Notes under the pieces: generated by a model
The model's database searches: none
Told to the model about the DNA's origin: nothing
The model's input: only the letters and a program-made list of their open reading frames with translations
Part shown: positions 25,783 to 34,879 of the stretch, piece by piece
How positions within the stretch are numbered: the first letter of the stretch is position 1
Layout: every line of letters begins with the position of its first letter
Translations under genes and position numbers: made by a program
Assembly: GCA_030706735.1 (NCBI GenBank)
Contig: JAUZNZ010000015.1
Location: forward strand, 1 to 64,000
Origin: Bacteroidota bacterium
GTDB taxonomy: Bacteria > Bacteroidota > Bacteroidia > Chitinophagales > Chitinophagaceae
DNA length: 64,000 bases
Direction of reading: 5' to 3'

Positions 25783-26568
25783 TTATGCAACATTCGCCGA
25801 AACGGCAACCCCGGGCCGTTTTTCCATCAACCACCAACGACGCCGGCGCGGCTGTACCTGGTAGTTCTTGCTGATAAAGGTTTGAATATGCTCCATCGCA
25901 TCGCTGACGCTATCCGTAAGCAGGACCAGCGACAGGTCCTCTCTGGAGATCGTTCCCTGCTCAGCGAGATATTCCATATACTCCCAAAGTTCGCGGTAGA
26001 ATGCTTTGCCGAACAGGACGATAGGAAACCGGATCAGAGTCTTGGTCTGCACCAGGGTAAGCGTCTCGAAGAATTCATCCATCGTCCCGAAGCCGCCGGG
26101 CATGATGATGAAGGCATAGGAATATTTGATCATCAGTACCTTTCTGACAAAGAAATGGTCGAAGGTGATCGAGGTCTGCGTATACGGATTGGGTTTTTGC
26201 TCGAAGGGGAGCTTGATATTGCAGCCTACGGATGCGCCGTTCCGTTCGAAGGCGCCCCGGTTGGCCGCTTCCATGATGCCTGGTCCCCCGCCCGTCATGG
26301 TCGTAAAACCCATGCCCGCGATCTGCCTGCCGAATTCCCTCGCAGACTGGTAGTCGGGATGATCCTCCTTGAAACGTGCCGAGCCAAAAACGGTAATGCA
26401 GGGGCCGACGAAGTGCAACGTCCGGAACCCCCTCATGAATTCAAGGAAGACCTTGAACGCAAAGCCCAGTTCGTATCCCCGGCTCCTTGGACCTTCGAGG
26501 TATAGTGGTTCTTTGGCGGGGATGATCCTGCCCGGGTTGGGAGCAGGGGTCTTGTCCGGATTTTCCAT
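25783..26568 (-). CDS. LOG-family Rossmann protein (TIGR00730)
   Basis: Residues 55-230 match the lysine-decarboxylase-like LOG fold: ITVFGSARF, MTGGGPGIMEAANRGAF and the hallmark PGGFGTMDEFFETLTLVQT. Family members with this signature are nucleoside-5'-monophosphate phosphoribohydrolases; the plant and some bacterial ones release cytokinin bases, but most bacterial roles are unproven. An N-terminal extension of about 50 residues and a basic C-terminal tail (RRRRWW) exceed the minimal fold. It is divergent from the exonuclease III gene, sharing a 29-base intergenic space. Confidence 0.88.
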   Translation of the reverse strand: MENPDKTPAPNPGRIIPAKEPLYLEGPRSRGYELGFAFKVFLEFMRGFRTLHFVGPCITVFGSARFKEDHPDYQSAREFGRQIAGMGFTTMTGGGPGIMEAANRGAFERNGASVGCNIKLPFEQKPNPYTQTSITFDHFFVRKVLMIKYSYAFIIMPGGFGTMDEFFETLTLVQTKTLIRFPIVLFGKAFYRELWEYMEYLAEQGTISREDLSLVLLTDSVSDAMEHIQTFISKNYQVQPRRRRWWLMEKRPGVAVSANVA

Positions 26569-26597
26569 AATTTAGCGAATTTAATGCAATCTCCTCT

Positions 26598-27373
26598 ATG
26601 TCCTCACTGCGTATTGCGAGCTATAATGTGAACGGCATCCGCGCCGCCATGAACAAAGGCCTCCTCGACTGGCTCAGGACAGATCCCGCCGATATAGTGT
26701 GCTTCCAGGAGACCAAGGCGCATAGAGAAAATGTCGATCACAAACAATTCACCGACCTGGGTTATCATGATTATTGGTTCTCCGCACAGAAGAAAGGGTA
26801 CAGCGGCGTGGCCGTTCTTACCCGGGTCAAACCCGACCAGGTGGAATTGGGCACCGGTCATAAGACCAGTGATGACGAGGGCCGGGTCATTCAACTCGAT
26901 TTCGGCGATATCCGCCTGATCAATGCGTATTTCCCCTCAGGCACGACGGGCGATGAACGCCAGACATTCAAATATCCTGGCTGGATGAATTTTTCGCCTA
27001 CCTGGAAGACCTGAGAAAAAAGAGGCCAAATCTCATCCTCTGCGGAGATTATAATATTGCGCATAAAGAGATCGACATCCACGATCCGAAAGGCAATAAG
27101 AATTCTTCCGGCTTCCTGCCCGATGAGCGCGCCTGGATGGATAAATTCATCGAACAGGGCTGGATCGACACGTTCCGGCACATGAACCCTGAGCCGCACC
27201 GATATTCCTGGTGGAGCCAGCGATTCCCCTCGGTTCGCCTGCAGAACAAGGGCTGGCGGATCGACTACATTAACGTGACGTCTCCGCTAAAAGAACGCCT
27301 GGTACGTGCGGACATCCATCATGATGTCAAACAAAGCGATCATTGCCCCGTGTATCTGGAGATGAGGAGGTAA
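26598..27373 (+). pseudogene. xth: Exodeoxyribonuclease III with one frameshift
   Basis: The N-terminal part (26598 to about 26977) reads MSSLRIASYNVNGIRAAM, then the catalytic Glu in CFQETKA, GYSGVAVLT and the INAYFPSG loop. The frame then stops at 27012-27014. From base 26978 the next frame continues the family exactly: WLDEFFAYLEDL, then CGDYNIAH with the metal-site Asp and Asn, FLPDERAWMD, RIDYINVT, and KQSDHCPVYLEM with the catalytic Asp-His. One base is missing after 26977, in a CC that should be three long. All active-site residues are kept, so a sequencing error or a very recent mutation is likely. Confidence 0.87.
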
Positions 27374-27382
27374 CCCCCGAAT

Positions 27383-29761
27383 ATGGAAGCACTCATTATA
27401 CTTCTTTTCATCGTCCTGATCACGCCGATCATCCTGATCCTGTCCTTTCAATATAAGACCATGCGCCGTTTCGACCGTCTCGAAGAGGACATCGGCCAAT
27501 TGAACGATCGGATCGCCGCGCAATCCATGCGTTCCGCCGGCGCGCCCACGCAACCCAGCCCCCCTGCTCTGGTTCAGCCGCCGGCACCGCCTCCTGCGAC
27601 CAGGCCTCCCGTCGAGACCGAGCCCTTCATTCGACGTGTTCCGGTTCCTCCGCCTCATCCGGCCCCTCCGGCCGCCCCTCCGCCTCCCCCACCCCCTCCT
27701 CCTGCGGCGCCAGCGCCCCCTCCCGCGCCAGAACTACCTCGCGACCACAGCGCGGCACGCCAGGACCTGGAAAAATTCATCGGCGAGAACCTGGTAAGCA
27801 AGATCGGCATCGCGATCCTGGTCCTGGCCATCGGCTTCTTTGTAAAATATGCCATCGATAACGATTGGATCGGGCCCGTAGGCCGCGTGGGTATCGGCCT
27901 GCTATCCGGGGGGATACTCGTCGGCGTCGCGCACCGTCTACGCAATAGCTACTCAGCCTTCTCTTCCGTACTGGTAGGCGGAGGCCTCGCCATTTTTTAT
28001 TTTTCCATCGCCCTCGCCTACCACCAATACCATCTATTCGGACAATCGACCGCCTTCGTGATCATGGTCGTCATCACGGCATTCGCCGTGATCCTCTCCC
28101 TGCTCTATGGCCGGCAGGAACTGGCCGTCATCGCACTGGTCGGCGGTTTTGCCGCGCCCTTCCTGGTAAGCAACGGAAGCGGCAACTATCGCGCCCTGTT
28201 CAGCTACCTGCTGATCCTCAATACCGGCCTGCTCGTGATCGCCTATTATAAAACCTGGCGCCTGATGAATCTGCTGGCCTTCGTCTTCACGACGATCCTC
28301 TTCGCGAGCTGGCTCGCCACCTTGCCGGATGATACGTCAGCAGCCACCTATTCAGGCGGATTCCTGTTTGCGACCGCTTTTTACGTGCTGTTCTTCTTCA
28401 TCAATATTGCCTTTACGATAAGAAAAGGCCGGCGCTTCATCGCTTCCGATTTCGGCATCCTGCTGGCCAATACCTGCTGCTATTTTGCGGCAGGGCTCTA
28501 TCTGATCACGGAAATGGAATGGTCGCCATACCGGGGATTGTTTAGCGCCTCCATGGGCATTTTCAATCTGGCCGGATCGTATTTTCTTTTCCGCAGGAAG
28601 ACGGTCGATACAAATATCCTTTACCTGCTGGTCGGCATCACCCTCAGCTTCGTTTCGCTGACCGCCCCCATCCAATTGCACGGGCACGCGATCACCTTGT
28701 TCTGGGCTTCGGAAATGGTCCTCTTGTATTGGCTCTCCCGCAAATCCGGCATCCGCATTATTCGCGCTGCGGCCTATCTCGTAGGATTTGCGATGCTCTG
28801 CAGCCTGGTCATGGACTGGGTTAACGTGTACGGGACCGCATCGGATCCCCTGCCCATTGTCTTCAACAAGGGTTTGATGACAACCCTCTTTGCCGCAAGC
28901 TGTTGCTTTGCATTGTTCCTGCTGCAAGGGCAGGGAGAAGGCCCGGATCCTTCCGCGAAGCATCGGATGGCACGGTACCTCTCCCTCGTGACGGGCAGCG
29001 TGTTGTTCTTCTTCGGCGGCGCCCTGGAGATCGAGCACCAGTTCAGTTTTTATTTCCCGGGCACCGAGCTCTATGCGCTATACCTGGTGCTTTATGGCTT
29101 TGCACTCCTGTTCCTGATCACGCTGATCGCCGACCGTCGCTGGTTTCGCACCCGTTCCTATACCGATTGGGTACTGGCCGGCTGCCTGGTCGTCTATCTT
29201 GTGCTGGTAGCGGAGGCATACCAGGTCCAGGCGGCGATCCTGGAAGCCGGTAAGTATCACGCCCATTTTATCGCGCACTGGGCCGCCTCCCTGGTGATCG
29301 TCTGCATGTTCCTCCGGTTGGTCGTACGCATGCGCACCGGAAAAACCAGGCCCTATCCTTCCCCCTCCGTGGTCAGCAGCTGGATGGGGATCTTTGCGGT
29401 GATCTTCCTCAGCGTGGAGGCGCATCTGCTGATCAACAGCTTGTTCTATTGCAAGACTACGGGATTGGACCGGATCGGGCATATCTATGTCAGGACGGGC
29501 CTCCCGATCCTTTGGGGGCTTTGCTCGTTTGCGTTCATGTGGATCGGAATGGCCTATAAGTTCAAGCCCCTTCGCGTCCTGTCGCTCGTCATTTTTTCGA
29601 TCACGTTGCTGAAATTGTTCCTGTTCGACATCCGGGACATACCCGTTGCCGGAAAGATCGCCGCCTTCTTCTGCCTGGGCGTCTTGTTGCTTGTCGTTTC
29701 CTTCATGTACCAGCGACTCAAAAAAATTATTATCGAAGATGAAGAAAGGAAGAATAAATAG
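27383..29761 (+). CDS. DUF2339 multi-spanning membrane protein
   Basis: An N-terminal membrane helix (about residues 3-20) and a short coiled segment lead into a Pro/Ala-rich linker (residues 53-115) containing a run of nine prolines. Next comes the conserved DUF2339 entry, EKFIGENLVSKIGIAILVLAIGFFVKYAID, and about 20 more membrane helices. The family has no known function; it is often found beside DUF3999, as here. The start of the DUF3999 gene overlaps this stop by 23 bases. The first gene of an apparent run with 29739 and 30995. Confidence 0.9.
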   Translation: MEALIILLFIVLITPIILILSFQYKTMRRFDRLEEDIGQLNDRIAAQSMRSAGAPTQPSPPALVQPPAPPPATRPPVETEPFIRRVPVPPPHPAPPAAPPPPPPPPPAAPAPPPAPELPRDHSAARQDLEKFIGENLVSKIGIAILVLAIGFFVKYAIDNDWIGPVGRVGIGLLSGGILVGVAHRLRNSYSAFSSVLVGGGLAIFYFSIALAYHQYHLFGQSTAFVIMVVITAFAVILSLLYGRQELAVIALVGGFAAPFLVSNGSGNYRALFSYLLILNTGLLVIAYYKTWRLMNLLAFVFTTILFASWLATLPDDTSAATYSGGFLFATAFYVLFFFINIAFTIRKGRRFIASDFGILLANTCCYFAAGLYLITEMEWSPYRGLFSASMGIFNLAGSYFLFRRKTVDTNILYLLVGITLSFVSLTAPIQLHGHAITLFWASEMVLLYWLSRKSGIRIIRAAAYLVGFAMLCSLVMDWVNVYGTASDPLPIVFNKGLMTTLFAASCCFALFLLQGQGEGPDPSAKHRMARYLSLVTGSVLFFFGGALEIEHQFSFYFPGTELYALYLVLYGFALLFLITLIADRRWFRTRSYTDWVLAGCLVVYLVLVAEAYQVQAAILEAGKYHAHFIAHWAASLVIVCMFLRLVVRMRTGKTRPYPSPSVVSSWMGIFAVIFLSVEAHLLINSLFYCKTTGLDRIGHIYVRTGLPILWGLCSFAFMWIGMAYKFKPLRVLSLVIFSITLLKLFLFDIRDIPVAGKIAAFFCLGVLLLVVSFMYQRLKKIIIEDEERKNK

Positions 29762-30998
29762 CCCGACCATCCTTTGCCTGGTCTCTGTAGCCTGCCTGGC
29801 CTCCGCAACCTGCCTGGCCCAGTCCCCGCCCCAGTCGTCGTTCCCGCCCGATTCGTTTGCCTACTGGTCGGCGCTCGATACGGTCCGGCAGGCGGGCTTT
29901 TATCGCATTACCCTGACCCCGGAGCTGGTTGCCAAATGCCGGGAAGATCTTTCCGACCTGCGTATCGCCGACAAGGACGGAAAGTTCATGCCCTATGTGC
30001 TGCGAAGCGACCTGCCCGTATTCACCGCAGAGAATTTCATCGATTTCCCGATATTGTCGAATGAAAAGTTGAAAGATAGTTCGACTGAAATAGTGATCGC
30101 CAACCGGTCGACGGCCGGTCTTGACCATCTGCTGCTGATCATTAAGAACAGCAGCGTCTATCGCACGGCCATCCTGAGCGGCAGTGATGACCGGGAGAAA
30201 TGGTTCGTCATCCGCGAACATATCGTGCTGGAGCAGGCGGGCAGCGACACCGCCGACCATTATGTGCAGGCCATTTCCTTCCCGTCCAGCACCTATCGCT
30301 TTTTCAAGCTGATCCTCGACGACAAAGGCCTTCTGCCCGTCAATATCCTCAGGGCGGGGATCACGACCCGGCATTCGATCAATGGCAGATACCTCGGCGT
30401 CCCCTTCCCCGCCCTCATACAAAACGACAGCACGAACAGGCACAGTTATATTACTCTGCAATATCGGGACCATTACCGTATCGATAGGCTGGAACTGATC
30501 CTGAAGGGACCCGCCCTGTTCAAGCGTCATGCCATAGTGTACGACAACGGGAGCCAGGACCGCCGGCAACTTGCGGAGACCGATCTGACGCCCGGTAATA
30601 CGACCCTGTCCATTCCTTCGGTGAAGACCAATAGCCTGACTCTGGAGATCGCCAATGGGGATGATAAGCCGCTCATCGTCGAAGCGGTCAGGACGGCTGA
30701 ATTGGATCAATACCTGCTCACCTATCTGCAACCCGGCGCAGGCTATGGCTTGATGGCAGGTTTTGCCCATGCCATGGCGCCGGACTACGACCTCAGGTAT
30801 TTTGCGGACAGCCTGGGCCGGGATCCGCATGAACTGGGCTCCGGGCCCTTGCAACCGATTGTTCGTAGCTTCGCCGGGAGACCGGCGCCAACGGACCATC
30901 GCGCATTCATGCTTTGGATCATCCTCGGTGTCGTTCTCTTACTGCTCACGTATCTCAGTCTTAACATGGCTAAAGCCATTACTGGTAAAAAACAATGA
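29739..30998 (+). CDS. DUF3999-family exported protein
   Basis: The start is ATG 29739, inside the end of the DUF2339 gene; it gives a signal peptide (hydrophobic 10-27, ending CLAQ). About 370 extracytoplasmic residues follow, with two jelly-roll-like segments: DREKWFVIREHIVL and SSTYRFFKLIL resemble discoidin-type folds. A single C-terminal membrane helix (AFMLWIILGVVLLLLTYL) and a short basic tail close the protein. This is the DUF3999 layout. Together with DUF2339 it probably forms an envelope complex of unknown role. Confidence 0.82.
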   Translation: MKKGRINSPTILCLVSVACLASATCLAQSPPQSSFPPDSFAYWSALDTVRQAGFYRITLTPELVAKCREDLSDLRIADKDGKFMPYVLRSDLPVFTAENFIDFPILSNEKLKDSSTEIVIANRSTAGLDHLLLIIKNSSVYRTAILSGSDDREKWFVIREHIVLEQAGSDTADHYVQAISFPSSTYRFFKLILDDKGLLPVNILRAGITTRHSINGRYLGVPFPALIQNDSTNRHSYITLQYRDHYRIDRLELILKGPALFKRHAIVYDNGSQDRRQLAETDLTPGNTTLSIPSVKTNSLTLEIANGDDKPLIVEAVRTAELDQYLLTYLQPGAGYGLMAGFAHAMAPDYDLRYFADSLGRDPHELGSGPLQPIVRSFAGRPAPTDHRAFMLWIILGVVLLLLTYLSLNMAKAITGKKQ

Positions 30999-31309
30999 TC
31001 GTCTGCAATTTCACCATCAAAGTACAGGACCGGCTTGCCGACCAATGGCTCGACTGGGCCTTACGGGAGCATATTCCCGCGATACTATCCACCGGGCTGT
31101 TCGAAGGCTATCGCATACACCGGCTGCTTGATCAGGACGAATCGGAAGGACCAACTTTCGTACTGCAGTTGCACGCTTCATCGCTTGACGAATATCAACA
31201 TTACAGGGAGCGGTTCGCCCCGGCGCTGCAACAGGATGCCCTGAACAAATGGGGAGCAGGCTTCATCGCATTCCGAACGGTCATGGAATTGATCAGCCCT
31301 CCCGGATGA
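30995..31309 (+). CDS. DUF4286-family protein
   Basis: A 104-residue soluble protein with the DUF4286 pattern: MIVCNFTIKV at the start, then D-Q-W-L-D-W-x-x-x-E-H-I-P, F-V-L-Q-L-H-A, and R-F-A-P-A-L at the end. The size and order fit a ferredoxin-like fold; the role is unknown. It overlaps the DUF3999 stop by four bases (ATGA), so translation is coupled. The following 273 bases to the HU gene contain no gene, only the HU promoter near the end. Confidence 0.83.
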   Translation: MIVCNFTIKVQDRLADQWLDWALREHIPAILSTGLFEGYRIHRLLDQDESEGPTFVLQLHASSLDEYQHYRERFAPALQQDALNKWGAGFIAFRTVMELISPPG

Positions 31310-31525
31310 TCACCGTTCGTCGCGGCTTGTGCAGTAATTGTGGAAAAGACAACCCCCGACTGGCAAGGATTTCAGCCTTCCGCTCGCGAAATAGGCCACA
31401 GACGCGGGTTTCGGCCCTACCTTCGGCAAAAGGCCCTCGTGATCTTATGATCGACTTGTCGTATAATCCTTGTCCCATGCGGCTTATAGGGCCTCCGGCC
31501 ATCCTTAAAAAGCGTTAAAAAAATT

Positions 31526-31554
31526 TTGTCGGATGCAAAAAGCGGGTATATTTG
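31526..31554 (+). promoter_or_regulatory. Promoter of HU gene
   Basis: TTG (31526-31528), an 18-base spacer and TATATTTG (31547-31554) match the Bacteroidota consensus. The leader is about 22 bases long and AT-rich, as expected for a highly expressed gene. Confidence 0.65.
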
Positions 31555-31582
31555 TTACTGCTAATTACAAAAAAATTACACT

Positions 31583-31852
31583 ATGAACAAAGCTGAATTA
31601 ATCACTAAGATTGCCGATGATGCAGGTATTACAAAGACTCAGGCAAACTCCACCCTGGATTCATTTGTCGAAGCCGTTACCAAAACGCTGAAAGGCGGCG
31701 GTAAGGTTACGCTGGTTGGCTTCGGGACTTTTTCCGTGTCGAAGAGGGCTGCCCGCAATGGTCGCAATCCTCAGACCGGCGCCGTTATCAAGATCAAGGC
31801 GAAGAAAGTTGCCAAGTTCAAGGCCGGAAAAGAGTTGTCGGCAAAATTATAA
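31583..31852 (+). CDS. hup: HU-type histone-like DNA-binding protein
   Basis: The 89-residue protein is a full-length HU/IHF-like subunit: MNKAELITKIADDAGITK at the start, V-T-L-V-G-F-G-T-F in the middle, the DNA-contacting arm RNGRNPQTGAVIKI, and a basic C-terminus with PAFKAGKEL-like KFKAGKELSAKL. It bends and compacts DNA as a dimer. It has its own strong promoter, and a hairpin at 31893-31936 terminates the transcript. Confidence 0.95.
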   Translation: MNKAELITKIADDAGITKTQANSTLDSFVEAVTKTLKGGGKVTLVGFGTFSVSKRAARNGRNPQTGAVIKIKAKKVAKFKAGKELSAKL

Positions 31853-31868
31853 TGCTAGGACATTCGAA

Positions 31869-31936
31869 GGACGCCGGCGGCGTCCTGATCCCAAAGCTCC
31901 GCTACCAGGATAAGTCCTACGGTACCGGAGCTTTTT
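31869..31936 (+). terminator. Hairpins and terminator after HU gene
   Basis: A small hairpin, GGACGCC with GGCGTCC, lies at 31869-31885. A larger one follows: AAGCTCCG (31895-31902) pairs with CGGAGCTT (31926-31933), with further inner pairs, and ends in five T. The second is a convincing intrinsic terminator for the HU transcript. Confidence 0.72.
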
Positions 31937-31980
31937 ATACCATCTGCCACAAATATTTTACCACCGATTAAATTTATTTT

Positions 31981-32094
31981 ATGGGAAGAGGAGATAAGAA
32001 GACGAAGAAGGGAAAGATTTTCAAAGGCTCGTTCGGCAAGAGTCGTCCCGCGAAACCCGCCAAAAAATCCGCTGCAAAAAAGGAGAAGAAGTAA
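31981..32094 (+). CDS. 30S ribosomal protein bTHX
   Basis: A 37-codon ORF begins MGRGDKKTKKGKIFKGSFG and continues with SRPAK and a Lys/Ala-rich end. This is the conserved pattern of bTHX (Thx), the small very basic protein inserted in the head of the 30S subunit in Thermus and found widely in Bacteroidota. The gene is short and easily missed. An A/T-rich stretch directly upstream (31951-31980) serves as leader. It converges with pdxH, leaving four bases between stops. Confidence 0.88.
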   Translation: MGRGDKKTKKGKIFKGSFGKSRPAKPAKKSAAKKEKK

Positions 32095-32098
32095 ACGA

Positions 32099-32749
32099 TC
32101 AGGGCGCCAGCCTCGAGACCTTCCAGGTCCCATTCTTCTGCAACAGGTACAGGATGCGGTCATGGAGACGACTGGGCCTTCCCTGCCAGAACTCGATATG
32201 CGTAGGCCTGACCCGGTAACCACCCCAATGCGGAGGCCGTTCGATCATACCGCCTGAAAAACGTTCCCGCATCTTTCTTTCGTTCTCTTCCAGCCAGTTC
32301 CGGTTTTCGATCACCTCGCTCTGCGGAGAGGCCCAGGCCCCGATGCGGCTGCCTTCGGGACGACTGTGAAAGTATTCGTCATTTTCCTGATCGCTAACGG
32401 AAACCGTAAGCCCGCTGATACGAACCTGGCGTTCCAGCTCCTTCCAGAAAAAGACCAGGCAGGCCCTCGGGTTGGTCAGCAATTCCTGGCCCTTCGCACT
32501 TTGATAGTTGGTAAAAAAAATAAATCCTTTCTCATCGAATCCCCTCAACAGGACAATGCGGGCGTCAGGCATGCCATCGGCCGATGCGGTGGCCAGCGTC
32601 ATCGCATTCGCTTCCTCGATGCCGGAAGCAATGGCTTCTCCCCACCACTTCGCGAATTGCGGGATAGGATCGGCGTGGACATCGTCCTCAGACAGGGATT
32701 GTAGCCTATATTCTTTGCGGATGCCGGCGATATCGTACGTGTCGCTCAT
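32099..32749 (-). CDS. pdxH: Pyridoxamine 5'-phosphate oxidase
   Basis: The 216-residue protein matches PdxH along its length: IRKEY near the N-terminus, P-I-P-Q-F-x-x-W, A-M-T-L-A-T, the FMN-contact stretch ARIVLLRGFDEKGFIFFTNY, VFFWKELERQVRISG, and the C-terminal substrate-binding end with WQGRPSRLHDR and W-x-x-x-R-L-A-P. It oxidises pyridoxine or pyridoxamine phosphate to pyridoxal phosphate with FMN. It follows the coiled-coil gene by 20 bases on the same strand. Confidence 0.96.
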   Translation of the reverse strand: MSDTYDIAGIRKEYRLQSLSEDDVHADPIPQFAKWWGEAIASGIEEANAMTLATASADGMPDARIVLLRGFDEKGFIFFTNYQSAKGQELLTNPRACLVFFWKELERQVRISGLTVSVSDQENDEYFHSRPEGSRIGAWASPQSEVIENRNWLEENERKMRERFSGGMIERPPHWGGYRVRPTHIEFWQGRPSRLHDRILYLLQKNGTWKVSRLAP

Positions 32750-32769
32750 GTCCCAAAGTTACCGAATTC

Positions 32770-33864
32770 TTATCCATTGGGATGATCGGGGTCGGAGGTT
32801 TGCCCCGTAACCCTGGCCAGCAGGGCTTCCATGTCGCTGACCCGGCGCAGCTGACTCTCTATTTTCTTATTGTGCTCGGAGATCTCCTGCAGGTCGCGGT
32901 TCAGTTCTTCGAGGAAGGCGCAGCGCTTTTGGAACTGCAGTCGTTGGAAGTTGGCCTCTTTCAGCTTCTCTTCCGTATCAGCCAGTATGCGCGTGAGCCG
33001 CTGGTTCTCTTCGCGCAAGGAGGTCTGGCGAAGCTTGATCTCGTCGTGTTCCTTGCCCATTTTAAAATAGGCGTTCTGGAGCTCTTCAAAATCGGGGCCC
33101 CTCTTAACAGGCTGCATCAGGTGCGCCTGGAGCTTCTGTATCTTCTCCTGCAAAACACTGTATTCTTCATAAGCCTTGTCCAGACGAAGGCTCATTTCTT
33201 CCGCCAGTTTCTGCTGATGCCGCAGATAGTTGATCTCGCTCTCTTTTTCGGCGATCATCTGCTCAGAAACCCTCAACTGCTCATTCAACTGGGAATTATG
33301 CAGCTGCAATTCCTGGTTCTTCTTTTCCGCCTCCCCGAGGAGTTCGATATTTTGCAACAGGCGATGGATGCTTGAATTGTGCTCGACCAGCCTTTCCTGC
33401 GCGCTCCGGAGCTGGGTGAGATAGTCGTTGGTGGGACTGGCCGCCGCCGCTTCTGCCTCGGGATCGGGGCGCTGCAATTCTTCGAGCTGACGGCTCGTAT
33501 CATCCAATTTATTCCGCAGGTCTTCCAGGTCGGCGCGAAGATCTTCCGCCTCCTTGCGTGACTCCTCCAGCTCCATGTGGAGGATCTGCTCATTGCCTTC
33601 CAGTTCATTCAGGCGTTCGCGCAATTGTTGCTGCGACCGTTCCTGCATATCCATGTCGTTGTAATACTTCAGCTTCCAATTGTCATTTTCGTTGATGCCG
33701 GTAGCGGGAGTATGGTCGCTGATCCGGAGTTGCTTTTTGGAATTCCAGACAAAAAGAATGGTGAAGCCGAGAACGAGCGCTCCAAGCTCACAAATGATAA
33801 ATACGGGAAGGTCCATAGCCAGTTGAAATCCCAATATCAAGTTCAAGTTGTTTAAGGTATTCAT
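32770..33864 (-). CDS. Membrane-anchored coiled-coil protein
   Basis: One hydrophobic segment (about residues 18-41) anchors the N-terminus, followed by a short polar stretch and then almost continuous heptad-patterned coiled coil from about residue 70 to 350, rich in Glu, Gln, Leu and Arg, broken near residue 135 by a Pro/Ala segment. A second start at Met17 is possible. No enzymatic motif is seen. The protein could be an envelope or cell-shape scaffold; this is only inferred from structure. Gene order with pyrH and the ribosomal operon upstream gives no strong hint. Confidence 0.7.
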   Translation of the reverse strand: MNTLNNLNLILGFQLAMDLPVFIICELGALVLGFTILFVWNSKKQLRISDHTPATGINENDNWKLKYYNDMDMQERSQQQLRERLNELEGNEQILHMELEESRKEAEDLRADLEDLRNKLDDTSRQLEELQRPDPEAEAAAASPTNDYLTQLRSAQERLVEHNSSIHRLLQNIELLGEAEKKNQELQLHNSQLNEQLRVSEQMIAEKESEINYLRHQQKLAEEMSLRLDKAYEEYSVLQEKIQKLQAHLMQPVKRGPDFEELQNAYFKMGKEHDEIKLRQTSLREENQRLTRILADTEEKLKEANFQRLQFQKRCAFLEELNRDLQEISEHNKKIESQLRRVSDMEALLARVTGQTSDPDHPNG

Positions 33865-34034
33865 AACGGTTCGGAAGGGGTTTAGTGCCTGACGAATACA
33901 GTATGGCTTTCCGGGATGGATAATAGAGATCAGGGATGTTTTTCAAGGGATCAAAAGAGGAGGGGAGGCAGTGACAAGACTGCGGGGTGAGCGATCAGTC
34001 GCGTAAAATACTATGTTTCTGTGGGATATGCAAA

Positions 34035-34754
34035 TTAATCTTTTACCAGGGTGCCCACTTTTTCACCGGAGACCACCTTCAGGAGATTGCCCGGTTTATT
34101 CATGTCAAAAACGATGATAGGCAATTGATTCTCCATGCATAAGGTGAAGGCCGTCATGTCCATGACCCGGAGGTTCCGGGTGATGCATTCCTGGAAAGTG
34201 ATGCGTTCGAATTTTTCGGCCTTGGGATCCTTTTCCGGGTCCGCGGTATAGATGCCATCCACGCGCGTGCCCTTCAGGATCACCTCCGCATTGATCTCGA
34301 TGGCCCGGAGCGATCCGGCCGTATCGGTCGTAAAATAGGGATTCCCCGTACCTGCGCCGAAGATGACCACACGACCCTTTTCCACATGGCGGATGGCCCG
34401 GCGACGTATATAGGGTTCCGCGATCTGCTCCATTTTGATGGCGCTCTGCAGCCTGGTATACACGCCGATCTTTTCCAGCCCCGCCTGCATGGCCATGCCA
34501 TTGATCACCGTAGCCAGCATCCCCATATAATCGCCATGTGCCCGTTCTATTCCCGTTTCGGCCTCGTTCGCGCCGCGATAAATATTACCGCCCCCGATCA
34601 CGATCGCCACCTGCACTTTCTGATCGACAATGCTCTTGATATCTTTTGCATACTGCGCGATGACCGAATTGTCGAAACCAAAGCTCTTGTCCCCCATTAA
34701 TGCCTCTCCGGACAATTTGAGCAAGATACGCTTGTAGCTAGGCTGCATGTTCAA
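34035..34754 (-). CDS. pyrH: UMP kinase
   Basis: The 239-residue protein is a bacterial hexameric UMP kinase of the amino-acid-kinase fold: [13 protein letters not shown] at the N-terminus, [22 protein letters not shown], and [12 protein letters not shown]. It phosphorylates UMP to UDP with ATP, and is typically feedback-inhibited by UTP. It is the last gene of the rplM-rpsI-rpsB-tsf-pyrH run, the standard bacterial order; frr, which often follows, is not next here. Confidence 0.96.
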   Translation of the reverse strand: MNMQPSYKRILLKLSGEALMGDKSFGFDNSVIAQYAKDIKSIVDQKVQVAIVIGGGNIYRGANEAETGIERAHGDYMGMLATVINGMAMQAGLEKIGVYTRLQSAIKMEQIAEPYIRRRAIRHVEKGRVVIFGAGTGNPYFTTDTAGSLRAIEINAEVILKGTRVDGIYTADPEKDPKAEKFERITFQECITRNLRVMDMTAFTLCMENQLPIIVFDMNKPGNLLKVVSGEKVGTLVKD

Positions 34755-34879
34755 TGTATAAGTTCAACGTTGTGCAAAGAAAGCATTTTTTTCATATACA
34801 TAGCCCCCGCATTCAAAAAACAAGCCCTCCCGGCAAAATTTTCGCGGAAGGGCCTGCATGTATTAGCGTATGGATTATC

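Noticed and set aside
26598-27373. Programmed frameshift in exonuclease III
   Set aside because: No slippery heptamer or following pseudoknot is evident and the family does not use frameshifting; a plain base loss is simpler.
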